A stretch of 64,000 nucleotides of DNA from a virus (IMGVR_UViG_3300041409_000157:1-64000); one strand, 5' to 3'; positions 46,361-57,900 are shown, counted from the first letter of the stretch. Notes: a model not told the origin generated them from the sequence alone. Numbers and translations are program-made.

Positions 46361-46679
46361 TGCGTGCGATGTAGGAGGTTTTACCGTCGGGATTAGTGGG
46401 GCGGTCAAGCCACTGGCGGATCTGCTGGTCGAGGCCGGTCGAGGAGTAGCCAATGACGGCTCCGATAATGGCGTTGAACACGACCGGGTTCTTCACGCTG
46501 TAGCTCACACTGGCTGTCTCAGCGATGAACGGGTAGAGGATGGCCCCGAAGATGGGGAGAGCGAAAGGGATGAGCCAGTTCTGCCATTGGGATTTCTTGA
46601 TGGCTTTGCCCGTGAACCATAGCAGCACGGCGAGTGCTACTGGAGGGGAGAGCTGGGTGAGGTTGTCGAGGAAGTCCAT
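46317..46679 (-). CDS. Holin-like membrane protein (120 aa)
   Basis: A 120-residue protein with a first span near residues 12-28 (PPVALAVLLWFTGKAIKKSQ), a second near 34-52 (LIPFALPIFGAILYPFIAET), and a third near 68-80 (VFNAIIGAVIGYSS), then a hydrophilic Pro-rich tail. The pattern W-x-x-P/F-x-L-P-I-x-G followed by NAIIxGxI recalls phi29/A118-type holins. It would form lesions in the inner membrane at lysis. Confidence 0.75.
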   Translation of the reverse strand: MDFLDNLTQLSPPVALAVLLWFTGKAIKKSQWQNWLIPFALPIFGAILYPFIAETASVSYSVKNPVVFNAIIGAVIGYSSTGLDQQIRQWLDRPTNPDGKTSYIARNETLPPGPPAPPAP

Positions 46680-46718
46680 TGTCGTTATTTAGGACTGTGT
46701 CGCTGTTGCCGTTGGACA

Positions 46719-47657
46719 TCAGGGGAAAATCACTTCTTCAAGTGATATATTGTAAATGTTCACATTTGTGCAATTTGCAGTTGTGGACAACCCCATATAG
46801 AAATTCCAAGGGACTGACGTATCAACCTTATTGTTTGGGACGTAATTATATCGTGCCGCGTCAGCCGCCGATAGTTGCACTTGATTTGTCCAATCCCCGT
46901 AGTTTTTCAAGATTACGTTCCCGGATAAAATTGACGGCCCAAAATTACCCGCCTGCATTGCACTTGTGGTGAATCCAAGATAGTTTGTATTAGAACCACC
47001 ATATAGCCACATAGTCGCAACCGTCAAATTCAAGTTTGTCGGTTGTGCGTGATAGAAAATCAACACGATGGAGTTGGAACTTTTAAGTGCGGGAATGGTT
47101 GCTTTGAAGGCTTGCGTAATAGTAGCATAGTCGCCGGAGTTGGTCCGGTCAGCGGCGGCATTGGTAGCAACGGAACTGAAAAACAACGCATTGGTGCCCC
47201 AAAGAAATCGTCGTGTAATTTGATTGTTTATTAATGAAAGATTCGTCAGCCCCGCGCCGTTGCCGGAAATGACGTTGGCCATGTTTGTTAGGTTCTGCGC
47301 GGCCTGAAACGTCTTGGTTCCGGTAATGGTCTGCGCCCCATTCGTCGTCACCACCGCCACCGTCGGCACCCCGCTGCCAAGAATCTTGTTCGCGTCATAC
47401 ACCGCAATGGTGCTGGCCGTGGCGGCACTGTTGGTGGTGTTGCCATTGAGGGTGGTGCCATACATCTGCCAGTTGGTGACGCTCTGGCCGTAATTCGTAA
47501 GGCCCGCGACGATGCCGAGGTAGGTGCGCGCCTGCGCCGCATTGTTCATGGTCGAAACCCACGTCTGGCTCCATGGGGTGGGGCGATAAACGAATGACTG
47601 CGCCTGCACCGAGAACAGCGACAGGCACAACAGGAGAATGGTGGGGATGATTTTCAT
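46719..47657 (-). CDS. Fibre-like protein with signal peptide (312 aa)
   Basis: Start at the ATG at 47657 because it begins a clear signal peptide, MKIIPTILLLCLSLFSVQAQ. The mature part is Asn/Thr/Ala-rich with a SGNGAGLTNLS motif and short strand repeats (TNGAQTITGTKTFQAAQNLT), then a jelly-roll-like beta domain. This looks like a tail fibre or receptor-binding protein. A signal peptide is unexpected for a virion part assembled in the cytoplasm. The GNGAGLTN motif is one I associate with Verrucomicrobia and their phages. Confidence 0.6.
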   Translation of the reverse strand: MKIIPTILLLCLSLFSVQAQSFVYRPTPWSQTWVSTMNNAAQARTYLGIVAGLTNYGQSVTNWQMYGTTLNGNTTNSAATASTIAVYDANKILGSGVPTVAVVTTNGAQTITGTKTFQAAQNLTNMANVISGNGAGLTNLSLINNQITRRFLWGTNALFFSSVATNAAADRTNSGDYATITQAFKATIPALKSSNSIVLIFYHAQPTNLNLTVATMWLYGGSNTNYLGFTTSAMQAGNFGPSILSGNVILKNYGDWTNQVQLSAADAARYNYVPNNKVDTSVPWNFYMGLSTTANCTNVNIYNISLEEVIFP

Positions 47658-47664
47658 AAAGGGT

Positions 47665-48081
47665 TCAGGCGGTGGGAGCGGGTAAAAACTGAATCGTAAG
47701 CTTCTGCCCAGCGGCAGCCGACTTCCAGAACCACTTATTGAGGTCAAACGCCACGCCATCCGGCGCGGGAATCTCGAAGCCGCCCTGCCCGGCACCAATC
47801 GTGTCGGCATTGGCGGATGAGTTCGGCCCGATGGTGATGTCGGCGGTGTTCGTGGAGGGCGCACTGAGCACAGCACGCAGCACAAGCGTCGTCGTGGACA
47901 CGAACGGCGTGGCGGCACCGCTACCGTTGGTTGCGTCGATCTGCTGGTATTGCAGCACCTCAAGGTCATCCGGCCCCGGCGGCGACAGCGCGCCACACAC
48001 CTTCTGCGGCGTGGTAACCGGGCAGGCCGCAGCCGCCGTGTTGGAGGGGTATCCGGGATTGGGGGTGTATCCGTAGGCCAT
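47665..48081 (-). CDS. Small virion-type protein (138 aa)
   Basis: A 138-residue protein: MAYGYTPNPGYPSNTAAAAC, LEVLQYQQIDATNGSGAATP, and a C-terminal beta domain (PAPDGVAFDLNKWFWKSAAA). The end resembles small phage decoration or structural proteins with a single beta-sandwich. Function inferred from neighbours. Confidence 0.55.
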   Translation of the reverse strand: MAYGYTPNPGYPSNTAAAACPVTTPQKVCGALSPPGPDDLEVLQYQQIDATNGSGAATPFVSTTTLVLRAVLSAPSTNTADITIGPNSSANADTIGAGQGGFEIPAPDGVAFDLNKWFWKSAAAGQKLTIQFLPAPTA

Positions 48082-48084
48082 AAA

Positions 48085-48558
48085 TCAGGAGGTTGGTGCA
48101 GTCACTACTTTGGGAGAGCGCAGCTTGCGGGGAGCCTTGGCGTTGAGCAGGGCAGGTTTCGCGTCACCGGCTGCCACGAGAGCGAGCCGCAGGAGCCGCT
48201 CCTCCACCATGAGCGCCCCGGTGAGAATCTTCGCGCCGACGCTGCCCATCTCCACGTCAATGACGCCTGCTCCACCCTCCATCTCGCCGGAGGCGTATTG
48301 CATCATCGTCTTGGCGTGCTTCTTGATGAGGTCCACCTCTTCAAGGCAGGTGACCGTCCGCGTCAGGGCCACTTCTGGGAAGCGGATCTTGTGGGACATG
48401 AACGACCCGACCACCTGCATGGCCTTGATGCTCTCGATGGTCGTTACCGCACCGATCTCAACGAGTGCCTTGCGGGCTTCCGCTTCAGAGGGTGTCCCCT
48501 GGATGACATCGAATTCGGTCAACGGTTGGACAATCTCAGTGGTGGGTTCAGGATTCAT
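48085..48558 (-). CDS. Protein of unknown function (157 aa)
   Basis: Start at the ATG at 48558. The 157-residue protein is helical in the centre: SIKAMQVVGSFMSHKIRFPE, EEVDLIKKHAKTMMQYASGE, VGAKILTGALMVEERLLRLA, and ends in a basic Ala/Pro/Lys tail. It overlaps the upstream gene by 11 bases. Possibly a virion-associated protein. Confidence 0.55.
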   Translation of the reverse strand: MNPEPTTEIVQPLTEFDVIQGTPSEAEARKALVEIGAVTTIESIKAMQVVGSFMSHKIRFPEVALTRTVTCLEEVDLIKKHAKTMMQYASGEMEGGAGVIDVEMGSVGAKILTGALMVEERLLRLALVAAGDAKPALLNAKAPRKLRSPKVVTAPTS

Positions 48559-48931
48559 ACGCCTCCTTGGGCCAACCCATTGCGCCCGGCTCGATGCCTT
48601 CACCCTTGAGCCAGCATTCCGAATCCTTGATGCGGGCTTTCACCGGCATGTAGCAGAAGCACCCCAGTGGCTTATCGTCATCCAGTCGAACATCCCCACA
48701 AGTGCGCAGCTCCGGGCAGTAAATCTCGCAGGACTCGCAGGCGTTGAGCCTCCGCTGAACCATCTCCTTGGATGGTTTCTTGGCGCGAATCCATCCCCAG
48801 ATCGCCTTAAGAAAACCCCACGCATGAAACCCCGCTACGCGCCATCCGCTGCGCCGGACATCGTAGCGGGCGGCGAGCCACAAGGCCCTTGCAAACCCGC
48901 TGTAGAATCGAACCCGGCGCATCTGTGCCAT
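48548..48931 (-). CDS. Cys-rich phage protein of unknown function (127 aa)
   Basis: Start at the ATG at 48931 (MAQMRRVRFYSGFARALWLA); a further ATG at 48988 would collide with the divergent start at 48987. The C-terminal half has NACESCEIYCPELRTCGDVR and LGCFCYMPVKARIKDSECWL. I recall this cluster (CxxCxIY...LxTCG...GCxCYMPVKA) as conserved near phage tail genes. It probably binds zinc or an iron-sulfur cluster. Function unknown. Confidence 0.7.
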   Translation of the reverse strand: MAQMRRVRFYSGFARALWLAARYDVRRSGWRVAGFHAWGFLKAIWGWIRAKKPSKEMVQRRLNACESCEIYCPELRTCGDVRLDDDKPLGCFCYMPVKARIKDSECWLKGEGIEPGAMGWPKEAYES

Positions 48932-48986
48932 ACGGTAGGCACAAACGACCTGTTGACAAGCAGTAAAATCGGTCCCTAATTCAGCC

Positions 48987-49196
48987 ATGGCAGTCGAACA
49001 GGACACTCTCGCGCGCATGGCTTCTGGCCCTCAATGGGCTGCCCGCGAGTTGGTCCCCGTGATGCCGAGCTTCAGAATCATCTGCCCACGCCTCGCAAAG
49101 ATTGCGCCGGATGAGGCCGTCGCCTACGATGCGGCCAATGAAAAATGGCGTCAGGAATTGATGGTGCGACTCACTGGCGGCTCCGCTCCTGCATAA
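48987..49196 (+). CDS. Small protein of unknown function (69 aa)
   Basis: ATG at 48987, in the CATG shared with a possible opposite-strand start. The 69-residue product is MAVEQDTLARMASGPQWAAR, then LAKIAPDEAVAYDAANEKWR. First gene of the rightward virion module, three bases before the next gene. Function unknown. Confidence 0.6.
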   Translation: MAVEQDTLARMASGPQWAARELVPVMPSFRIICPRLAKIAPDEAVAYDAANEKWRQELMVRLTGGSAPA

Positions 49197-49199
49197 TTT

Positions 49200-50567
49200 A
49201 TGGCCCTCCTCAACTACACTTCCCCCGGCGTCATCGCCCCCGACTTCGCCGCCAAGAATGCCCTTGCGCTGCGCGGCCCGGCGGCAGCCTCCGCCAACAC
49301 CGCCCCGGCGCGCACCGCTTGGTGGTATGATTCCTCGGGGCAGAAGCGGTCCATGCCGCTCACGGGGGAACTCGCCAATGCCACCTCCGTCACAAGCCGT
49401 AATGGCAGTCTCGTGGTGAATGGTCCCTTTGGGGAGAAGGTCTTTGGCGGTGGTGGTGCGGTGAACACCACCACAGCATCCGGCACCGAGGCTCCCCCCA
49501 AGTTCGATGTCCTGCGCAATGTCAAAGACCCGGAGATTGATGCGGCGGCTACCAGTGCGCTGCGTGGGGCACAGTCCACGGGTGCCCAGACGCAGAACCT
49601 TTTCCAGAACTACCTTGACCAGTTCAATGCCAAGTCCGGGGAGCAGGCGGCGCGGCTCGACAGGGAGACAGCCACCTACGACACCGCTGCGGCGGACCTC
49701 GACAAGTCGCTCCAGAAGAATCTCGAAACGCAGAAGGCCAATCTGGAACGCTCCAAGCAGGTGGACCTGAACACCCTGCTCGGGAACGATGAGCGGTATT
49801 CCCTCACACGGGGACCGCTCGGGACTGGCCGGAGCGGGGAGCAGGAGCGCACCTTTGCGGATTCCTACTACCGGGCCTCCCTGCCGTATCAAGAGCGGCT
49901 CGGCCTGCTGGACCGCCAGAACATCGGCGACGTGTATGCCTCCCGGCTGAACACTGCGCCGCTCGCCCGTCGCGCCACCAATGAGGCCCTCTCCGCGCTG
50001 CTCACCCCGGCGCAGGCTGCCTCGTCCATCCGCAGCGATGAACTGCGCAACCTCGGTGCCGCAGCGAATCTCGTGTCGAGCAATCGCTTCTACACGCCCT
50101 ACTCCAGCGACCCCCGCCTGATCCCCGACCTGCCGACGCCAAATGCCGGGTATCGCCTGCCGTCCATCCCGAACTATGGTGGGGTGGGTTCGCCGACGCG
50201 CTCCCCTGGGTATGCGTTCCCCGGCGGGTTGCCCAGCGCGAATGCGCCGCAGGCCACGACCCGCAGTTCCGCTGAGGAAGCCTACTTCCGACAGACCGGT
50301 CGTTACCCTCAGAACGACCCCTACTTCAACGAGGATGTTTACACGTCCCTCGGAGGTCGCGTGCAGCAACCGCAGAACGGTTTCGCGGTGGCTCCAACGA
50401 ATGTGGCCTACGCTGCTGGTCAAGATTCGGCGCAACGCTTGCAGACTGCCCGCGCCTACGCTGACTCCATGTATCAGCAGCAGACCGGCATGGACCCGAA
50501 CATGGACCGCAACTACAACGAGGAAGTCTGGCGCGCATTCTACAACGAAGCCCTCAACGGCCAATAA
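49200..50567 (+). CDS. Virion protein candidate, coiled coil (455 aa)
   Basis: A 455-residue protein: a Gly/Ala/Pro-rich start, a central coiled coil (SLQKNLETQKANLERSKQVD, about residues 165-190), and a Tyr/Asn/Gln-rich end (YPQNDPYFNEDVYTSLGGRV, DPNMDRNYNEEVWRAFYNEA). Gene order before two further virion-type proteins suggests an internal or tail-associated protein ejected with DNA. No family recognised. Confidence 0.6.
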   Translation: MALLNYTSPGVIAPDFAAKNALALRGPAAASANTAPARTAWWYDSSGQKRSMPLTGELANATSVTSRNGSLVVNGPFGEKVFGGGGAVNTTTASGTEAPPKFDVLRNVKDPEIDAAATSALRGAQSTGAQTQNLFQNYLDQFNAKSGEQAARLDRETATYDTAAADLDKSLQKNLETQKANLERSKQVDLNTLLGNDERYSLTRGPLGTGRSGEQERTFADSYYRASLPYQERLGLLDRQNIGDVYASRLNTAPLARRATNEALSALLTPAQAASSIRSDELRNLGAAANLVSSNRFYTPYSSDPRLIPDLPTPNAGYRLPSIPNYGGVGSPTRSPGYAFPGGLPSANAPQATTRSSAEEAYFRQTGRYPQNDPYFNEDVYTSLGGRVQQPQNGFAVAPTNVAYAAGQDSAQRLQTARAYADSMYQQQTGMDPNMDRNYNEEVWRAFYNEALNGQ

Positions 50568-50570
50568 CCT

Positions 50571-51857
50571 ATGCCATTCGTCTTTGGAGAAACCCCCGCT
50601 CAGGCAGCCCGCATGGGCTACGGCATGGCTTCCGCAAACCGTGCCGCACAGCAACGCACCAACGAGTTGCAGGCAGGCTACGACTTCCGCACGAACTCCG
50701 AGGAAAACGCCAATGCGCTGCGCTACGCGGCCATGCTCAACCAGCGACAGCAGGAGGAGAATGCCTTGGGCCGGGAATCCGAGAGCCTTGGGATGCAGCG
50801 ATATCAGCTTGGACAGCAGGCCGAGGCGGCAAAGCGTGCGGAGGACTGGCAGAAATATACGTTTGGCCAGCAGCTTGGACAGGCCAACAAGGAGTTTGAC
50901 TTCCGCAAGGCTCAGGTAGATGAGCAGAAGGGTCTGCGTGAGGACGAATTGTCAAATGCTGGTAACGCTCTGGCCGGGGCGCTGGCTGACCTGAAGCCAC
51001 AGCGTGACGCCGCGCTCTATCAGAAGCAGCAGGCGGAGGAAAAACTGGCCGCGCTCCACGCCAACGCGCAGAAGGAGGGATTGCTCCTTGATCCTCGTGG
51101 CCGGAAATACACCGGAACCAGTCCGCTCACCCAGAACTTCAACCAACGTCTCGAAGACTACAACTTCGACCGGGATGCCGCGAACAATGCACTGAAGCCA
51201 ATCCTTTCGGAGGCTAACGCGCTGGAACGGCAGGCGCGTGGCAGCGGCTTCGTGGTTGAGCAGGCGGGTGTCCGCCATCAGAAGCGCGGGACGTTCTTCC
51301 CGTATGCGCAGCCAGCGGCTCAGGCTCAAGAGCAAGCCGCGCCGTCCGCCCCGCAGATTCCCGGCGTGCCTCCTGTCGTGGCCACCTATAACCCTGCATC
51401 TGGAGATTACTCTCGCGGGGCAGCCCCGACCCGGATTGTTGCCAATACGAATTGGGGCGGTGCTGGCGGTGCTGGTGGTGCGCCTGCTGCTTCGGAAGAT
51501 GTCACGGATGAGCGCGGCCCGTCACTCAGTCCTCCAGCCCTTCCGCCTCCTGCGCGTCCACGAACGCTTCCACCGGTTACGCTTGCGCCTCCTCCGCAAC
51601 CAACCGGATTCGCTCCTTGGACTCAAAATGTCGGACGTGGTGCGCTGCGCCTCGTGAAAAACGTCGGTGTTGGAGCGGTGCGCAACATTCCTTCGTGGTC
51701 GGAAATTGTGCAGACCTACCACAACATCGACAACCAAGCCGCCGACTGGTGGAAGAAATATCCTCCCGGCACTCCCGAAGCCTTGGCGGAAGAAGAATAT
51801 CGCACAGAGCAAGAGCGAAACGTGCGTCCCTACCGCTTCAATCCGAGCTACTACTGA
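50571..51857 (+). CDS. Virion protein candidate with Pro-rich tail (428 aa)
   Basis: A 428-residue protein. The first 220 residues are a long Gln/Ala-rich helical region (RQQEENALGRESESLGMQRY and similar), then a Pro/Ala-rich linker (about 270-345) and a C-terminal region with VGAVRNIPSWSEIVQTYHNI. It stands between the 455-residue gene and the giant protein. Likely an internal virion protein; inference from order and composition. Confidence 0.6.
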   Translation: MPFVFGETPAQAARMGYGMASANRAAQQRTNELQAGYDFRTNSEENANALRYAAMLNQRQQEENALGRESESLGMQRYQLGQQAEAAKRAEDWQKYTFGQQLGQANKEFDFRKAQVDEQKGLREDELSNAGNALAGALADLKPQRDAALYQKQQAEEKLAALHANAQKEGLLLDPRGRKYTGTSPLTQNFNQRLEDYNFDRDAANNALKPILSEANALERQARGSGFVVEQAGVRHQKRGTFFPYAQPAAQAQEQAAPSAPQIPGVPPVVATYNPASGDYSRGAAPTRIVANTNWGGAGGAGGAPAASEDVTDERGPSLSPPALPPPARPRTLPPVTLAPPPQPTGFAPWTQNVGRGALRLVKNVGVGAVRNIPSWSEIVQTYHNIDNQAADWWKKYPPGTPEALAEEEYRTEQERNVRPYRFNPSYY

Positions 51858-51867
51858 GCCGGTAAAT

Positions 51868-51884
51868 AGTTGACGGCAGTTTGG
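51868..51884 (+). promoter_or_regulatory. AGTTGACGGCAG box before the giant-protein gene
   Basis: AGTTGACGGCAGTTTGG stands 24 bases before the ATG at 51908. It is the plus-strand version of the recurrent box; the CAGTTTGG flank is like CACTTTGG at other sites. No good -10 is visible. Confidence 0.45.
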
Positions 51885-51907
51885 TTCCGGTTCAACCTTC
51901 AATCACC

Positions 51908-54900
51908 ATGCCGCAAATCGTAGCAGTTACCGGGGTCGGGAACGTGGAGTTTCCTGACGACTATTCCCACGATCAGATCAAGGAAATCCTCGACCGCGAT
52001 TACGGCCTGCCGTATCAGCGCAAGGAGCGCATCGCCATTGGCCGCGAGGCCGCAGCGCAGCCGGAGATCAGCCCCACCCTCGAAGCCCTCAAGCAGACGC
52101 CCTACAGCGACACCGCACGCGACCTCACCAAGGGCTTGATCGGAGTGCCGGAAATGGCCGTCGGTCTGGCGGACCTCGTAAGCGGGGGTTACGCCGGGAA
52201 AGCCGCTGAAGCTGCGGGATTCACGCCGCGCAAGTGGAAGATGGACTTGGATGCGTCGCAGTCGCCAGAGCGTCAGGCAGCGCAGCAGAAGGTCTTTGAG
52301 GCGAAGGGCTTCGTGCCAACCGTTCAGGCGATGGTTGAGAACCCATCCACCATTCTGGGTTCCGCTGTGGAGTCTGCCCCCTCGATGGTCGCTGGCGGTC
52401 TGGTCGGCAAGCTTGGCCTTGCGGCCGTCTCCAAGCTCGGCCACAAGGCAGCAGCTTGGGCGGCGGGCGTTCCAGCAGCAGCAGTGGCCGGTGGCGTTGG
52501 TGAAGGTGTCGTGACTGCCGGGCAGCAGGCCGAGCAGATTCGTCAGGAGACTGAGGACAAGCTCCTCAACTGGCAGCAAGTTGCGCTAGCGCTTGGCAGT
52601 GGTGTCGCCACTGGCACCATTGGGGCCTTGAGCGGAAAGCTCGCTGCACGGCTCGGTATCCCCAAGTTCGAGACAGCTATTGCTCACGGCGGATGGACCA
52701 ATCCCGGCGTTAAGAAATCCCTCACCGAGCGCATCGCAAAGGGCATCGGTGGAATGGTCACGGAAGGCTTGCTTGAGGAGCTTCCGCAGTCCACGCAGGA
52801 GGCCATCGCTCAAAACATCGCCCTCGGGAAACCTTGGGATGAAGGTGTCGCTGAACAGGCCGCGCAAGGATTCGTCACTGGTGCTGCCATGGGTGGTGTC
52901 GCTGGCGGGTTCGGCGGTGGCCATGGCAGCGCCCCCGCCACGAACATCCAGCCCGCCCCCTCTCCACAGCCGACGCCCACCCCGGCACCGGCTCCCGCTG
53001 CTGCGCCGCAACCGGCACCTCCGGCTCTGCGGCCAGCAGCACCCGTTCCGGCACCACCGCTCCCGGCTCTCTCGGGACAGGTGCTCAACACGCCCATCCA
53101 GAACTGGCAGGCGTCTCCCGGTGCGCCGCACACGCTGGCGCAGTCCCCGGATGCGTTCGGCGTTGGCAATCAGGTGGTGAAGCTCTCGCAGGCCGGTGGC
53201 GGGTTCGGCTCCATTGGCACCGTTACGGCAGTCACGGGACCGCAGGTGGACGGCAATCCCAACCCGACCGTCACGGTAAAGTTCCCTGACGGCTCCACTC
53301 GGGTGAGTGGCTTCAAGGAATACGGCTTCGCGGAAAACTTCAACGAGGCGCAGCAGCAGGTTGCCGCCGCACAGGGCAAGCCTTTCGAGCCGGGCTGGCA
53401 GGCACCCGCTCCACGCATCACTCCTACGCCACTCCCTGAGAAGACTGGCTCCAAGCGGGTCGCCCCGCTGACCACCAGCGAGCAGCTTGTGGAGCGCATT
53501 TCCGCTGCGCGTGCGGCCGGTGACACCGAGACGGCCCGCAGGCTGGCGGCTGAACTGGACTTCCTTGGTAATCCTCCACGAAGCGTTAAGGACATAGAAT
53601 CCGACTTGAATAAAGCCGCCAAGCCGTCAGCAGCCATCACGAAAGCTAGGAATGTGTTTCTTGATCCGTCCTCGACTCCAGATCAGAAGGCTGCCGCAAG
53701 AGCAACGATGGAGAGCGAGAAGCTGGTTCAGGATCGAAAGATAGACGCTCTTAAAGAGGAGCTTAAGGCGCATTCGGATGAGGCTCTCTTTAACAGTCTG
53801 GATAGGTTTTTGCAGCTTGAACTATCTCCGAAATACAGAGAGGACGATGATAAGTGGTTTGCGGCTAATTATTCATCCAGGGATGATCGGGGCAATCGCA
53901 ATGCTGCCGCTGAAATCCTGGTTGAAAGGGGTTTTGTGGAGAGGGGTGTGGCGGAAGCTAATGCGCGCATTAAAGCTGAGACTGTCCGCCCTGAAGCCGC
54001 CATGGAAGCGCGCCCGCAGGCTCCGCTGGGCATCCAGCGTGAGGCGGTTGTATCGCCGGAGGTGGCGGCGGCAGCGCGTGCGGCGGTGGGCTACAACCCG
54101 AAGGTGCCGGTGGTGCAGCGCACGGAGGGGGCGAGGGAGGCGTTGAGCGGGGCGCGGAAAACAGATGTCTCGAACCCTGCACTGATGACTCCTGACGAAT
54201 ACAAGTATCACTTGATTCGGACGGAGGGACACCAATCCTTCCCTAAAGACTTGCGTGAGCAGAAAGCGCAAGGTGAGTTCCACAAGTATTATCTCGTGGA
54301 GGCATTCAAACAACATGCCCCCGTTTCAGCGCGTGCTGCTGACAGGTATTTCTGGAAGGGCACCTTCTCTGAAGGTGGACCACAACTCCCTCCCGGCTAC
54401 ATTCGCAGTGGAGAAACCTACGTTTATGCCCCTCAAAATGTCCCCCTCGAAAGCCGCCTTCCAGTTCAACCTGAAGGAAATGATGCGCTCGGGAAAACGC
54501 AGCCGGTCCCAAGCATTGGCAGCGGCCTACAGAATCCAGCGGGCGGAGCAGCGGAAGGTGCGCAGGGTGAAGCGGCTAAGGGTGACGTAATCCTCGCCCG
54601 CACAGCTCCAAAGGAACGTGCGGACATCAATAACGGCACCCGCGTCACCGAGTTCAGGGTCCGTAAGGTGACTCCGCAGGAGCAGAATGCTAACTGGGAA
54701 CTCTACGGGCAGAAGCCTTGGGTGGTTGAGCGTCGCACTGTCAGTGCTGACCTTGATACCGGCACCGTGGAGAATGGTGAGTGGTCGCCATTCGCTCAAG
54801 GGGAATCCCGAACGCAAGCCATTGATGATGGCATTGCTGACACGCAGTATCGCGGCGCGATTTCCGAGGACGCCACCTTCAAGAAGGTTGTCGAGAAGGC

Positions 54901-57900
54901 GAATGCCCGGCGCGACTGGCAGGCGGAACACGACAAGCGCCTCAAGGAGGCTGGTCAGGCGGTGCGCAATGCGGAGGAGAATCTCCTGAACGTCAAGGAG
55001 CAGGGCAATAAGAAATACGTCACGGCCCTAAAGCGAGCCAATCTCTACGAGGCGTCGAAACTGAATGCCGCCGACCCAGCCAAGCTGAAGCTGGTCCAGG
55101 AGAAGCTCAAGAAGGAGTGGCTTCCGAAGCGCGATGCTGCTCAAGTTGAGCTGGACAAGGCGAACGCCGATTACAAGGCGGTCGAGGCTGAGGTGATGCC
55201 GAAGACTCCTGCTCAGAGCGCGCCTGCCGTAACGCCTTCTGAACAGGGGCCGTCCCCCTCCAGTCCACTCTCCCTAGGCCAACCCGTCCATGCCGACACC
55301 CGCCCCGGCCTATCCCTGAAGCAGGCCACAGCGGCAATGAACCAGCTTGGCTTTGGCGGGCTGCCGCAGGGCGTGGAGCTAATCCATCGGGCGGACCTTG
55401 TGCGCAATGGCAACGAGGTGCGCGGTTGGTATAACCCGGCCACGCAGAAAATCTGGCTCAACGTCGCCTTCCTGCGCTCCCCGGAGGACATCCGCAGCGT
55501 GTTCACCGAGGAGGCGTGGCACGCTGTCCAGAATGACCCCAAGGTCGAAGCCATCGTGAAACGCCTGCTGGCGAGCCTCACGGAGGAGCAACTTGCCGTG
55601 GCGCGGGAGACGTATGGCCAGAGCGAATCCGATGAGACGGTGCGCTACGAAGCCCTTGCGGACATTCTGGAGCAGGAAACCTTCAGCGCGGAGCAGCGCG
55701 GCCTGTGGGCGCAGTTGTGGACCGCCATCAAGGATGCCGTGGCGAAGGTCTTCGGACTGGTGAACCCAAGCTGGATTCCCGTGGAGACGGATGCGCGGTC
55801 GGCGATTGCCCATGCCTTAAGGATGGCGGAGAGGGGGGTACGGACGAATGTGGGTGCTGGGCCAATCGCCTACTCGGTGGGTGCCCCCGCTGAATCCCTC
55901 GCCGTTGGTGCCGCTGGACAGAGCGTCGCCGCTCAAGGCGAGCAGCTTTACTCTGAACTGGAGCGCGGCACCGCCCCGCTCGCGGAAGCTGCCTACCAGC
56001 GGAAGCTGTTTCGGGATGCGCAGGCTGAACTCTCCCGACTGGCCCAGCTTGGGGACGGTCGTCTGCGCCAGATGCAAAACGCTCCTGCCTCCGCTCAACC
56101 GGTGCCGCTGGAAGGCGTCGGGGTGGTCGGCTCTCAGGTAGTGGCGGACAGCACGTTCTCCGACAAGCTCACCGCACTACAGGTCCAGCACAACCCGGAC
56201 AATGTGAAGGCCATGCAGGAGGCGCTGTTCTTTGAGCGTCACGCCAAGCAGGTCGCCACGGCGCGGGAGCAGCTTGCGCATCAGCGTCAGCAGATCGACC
56301 ACTACAAGGCCATCAGCGCACCGGCCAACGACATTGCACGCCTTGAAGCGACCGCCGCCGAGAACGCCCGCAAGCTGGCCGCAGCGGAATCGGTGACCGA
56401 TGAATCTGGCCAGACGTCCGGCTCCCGGGCTGACGCCATCCAAGCCGCTGAGGCTGTCCGCACGGACGCGCTGGCCAAGCGTGATGCGCTCCAGCTTGAC
56501 CCGGTGCAGGAGTTCTTTGGCACCGGCATCGCCAAACTGCGTGACTTGATGGCTCAGGCACAGGCCGCCGCCAAGCTTATCGACGCCCTGCGCACCAACG
56601 AGACTGACCCGGAGAAGCTGGCTGAACTCACCCGCCAGTTTGAGCGTTACGAGCAGCTTCCGGTCACCGTCCAGAATGCGCTCAAGGCTGGAGTGCTCAC
56701 CGAGGAACAGCGCGGCAATGTCATCACCGCCCTTCAGCACTCGTTCCTGCAATTCGATCAGGCGCGGGAGCAGATGAACAATCTCCGGGACAACGAGACG
56801 CCGGGTATCCTGAGGGAGATTGAAGCTGCGCAGCAGAAGTTCGATGCCGCCAAGAACGAACGCCTTGAGGCGGAGTCCGTGGTGGATGCTGCGCTGCGGG
56901 CCGTGAAGGGTGATCCCGCACTGGCCTCCTCCGTCACGACCGCTGCTGATGTGGACTCCCTGCTCGCCAGCACCGCAGCGATTGCAGGCATGGCCCAACG
57001 CCTGGGCGAGAACCTGGAGCAGAACCGCTGGCTCTACGACTACCTGAATGGGTGGAGAACCACGCCGGGACCGCTGGTGTTCTCCAACATGAACGCCTCC
57101 GCGCTGGGAATCAGCGAGGATGTCCTGCGGGAGGTGGCCCGTGTGGCTGGGCAGTCGCCGCAGTTCGGTTCAGCCATTGTGGCGCTGGCGGATTATGCCG
57201 CAGCGAAACGGGCGCAGAGCCTACCGATTCAACTTCAAAAAATCGCGGCCACAGCGCAGACGAATCCCCAGCAGGCCGCTGCCATGGCGCGCTCACTGTC
57301 GAATCAGGTGACGCAGCGTGTGGCAGGGGCCACCGGGACGCAGGGCCAGCAGTCGGCCAAGATCAATTCCCTGCTCCAACGCCTGCTGGCACTCAACTAC
57401 GGGGCGAACCTGTTCAACCAGACGGCCACCAATCCCCAGCTTGTCGCTCTCCAGCAGCAGCTCGCGCAGGCGAATGCCGGGGTGCGCGAGCAGATGTGGC
57501 TCCAGAGCGCCAACAGTCAGACGTATGTTGGCTTCGGAGAAGCTGGCAAGACGCCAACTCATGCGCAGGTGACGGTGGATACCGCTGCGGACCCGGCCAT
57601 GAAGGTGCAGACCCAGCAGAAGATCCAGCGATGGGTCAATGCCGGGCACGACTACATCCAGCAGTATCAGAAGCTCGCTGCCCTCCACACACTGGACCCG
57701 GCGAACAACCCGACGCCGGAATCGCTTGGATTCGACGGGAAGATTGCCCGTGGACTTGCCGTCGATCTTGGCCGCATTGAGGCTTCCGCGCTGGACCCGG
57801 CTCCCGAAGCCAGTCGGAACAAGACGCCTTGGGCAGTCCGCAAGGCGCTCATGTGGTCGTGGTTCCGGCAGCACGACATGGTGGCGCGCATGATCGGCGG

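Noticed and set aside
48981-50654. A 557-residue minus-strand frame over the virion genes
   Set aside because: Mirror of the plus-strand genes with low-quality composition; start and end do not fit neighbours.
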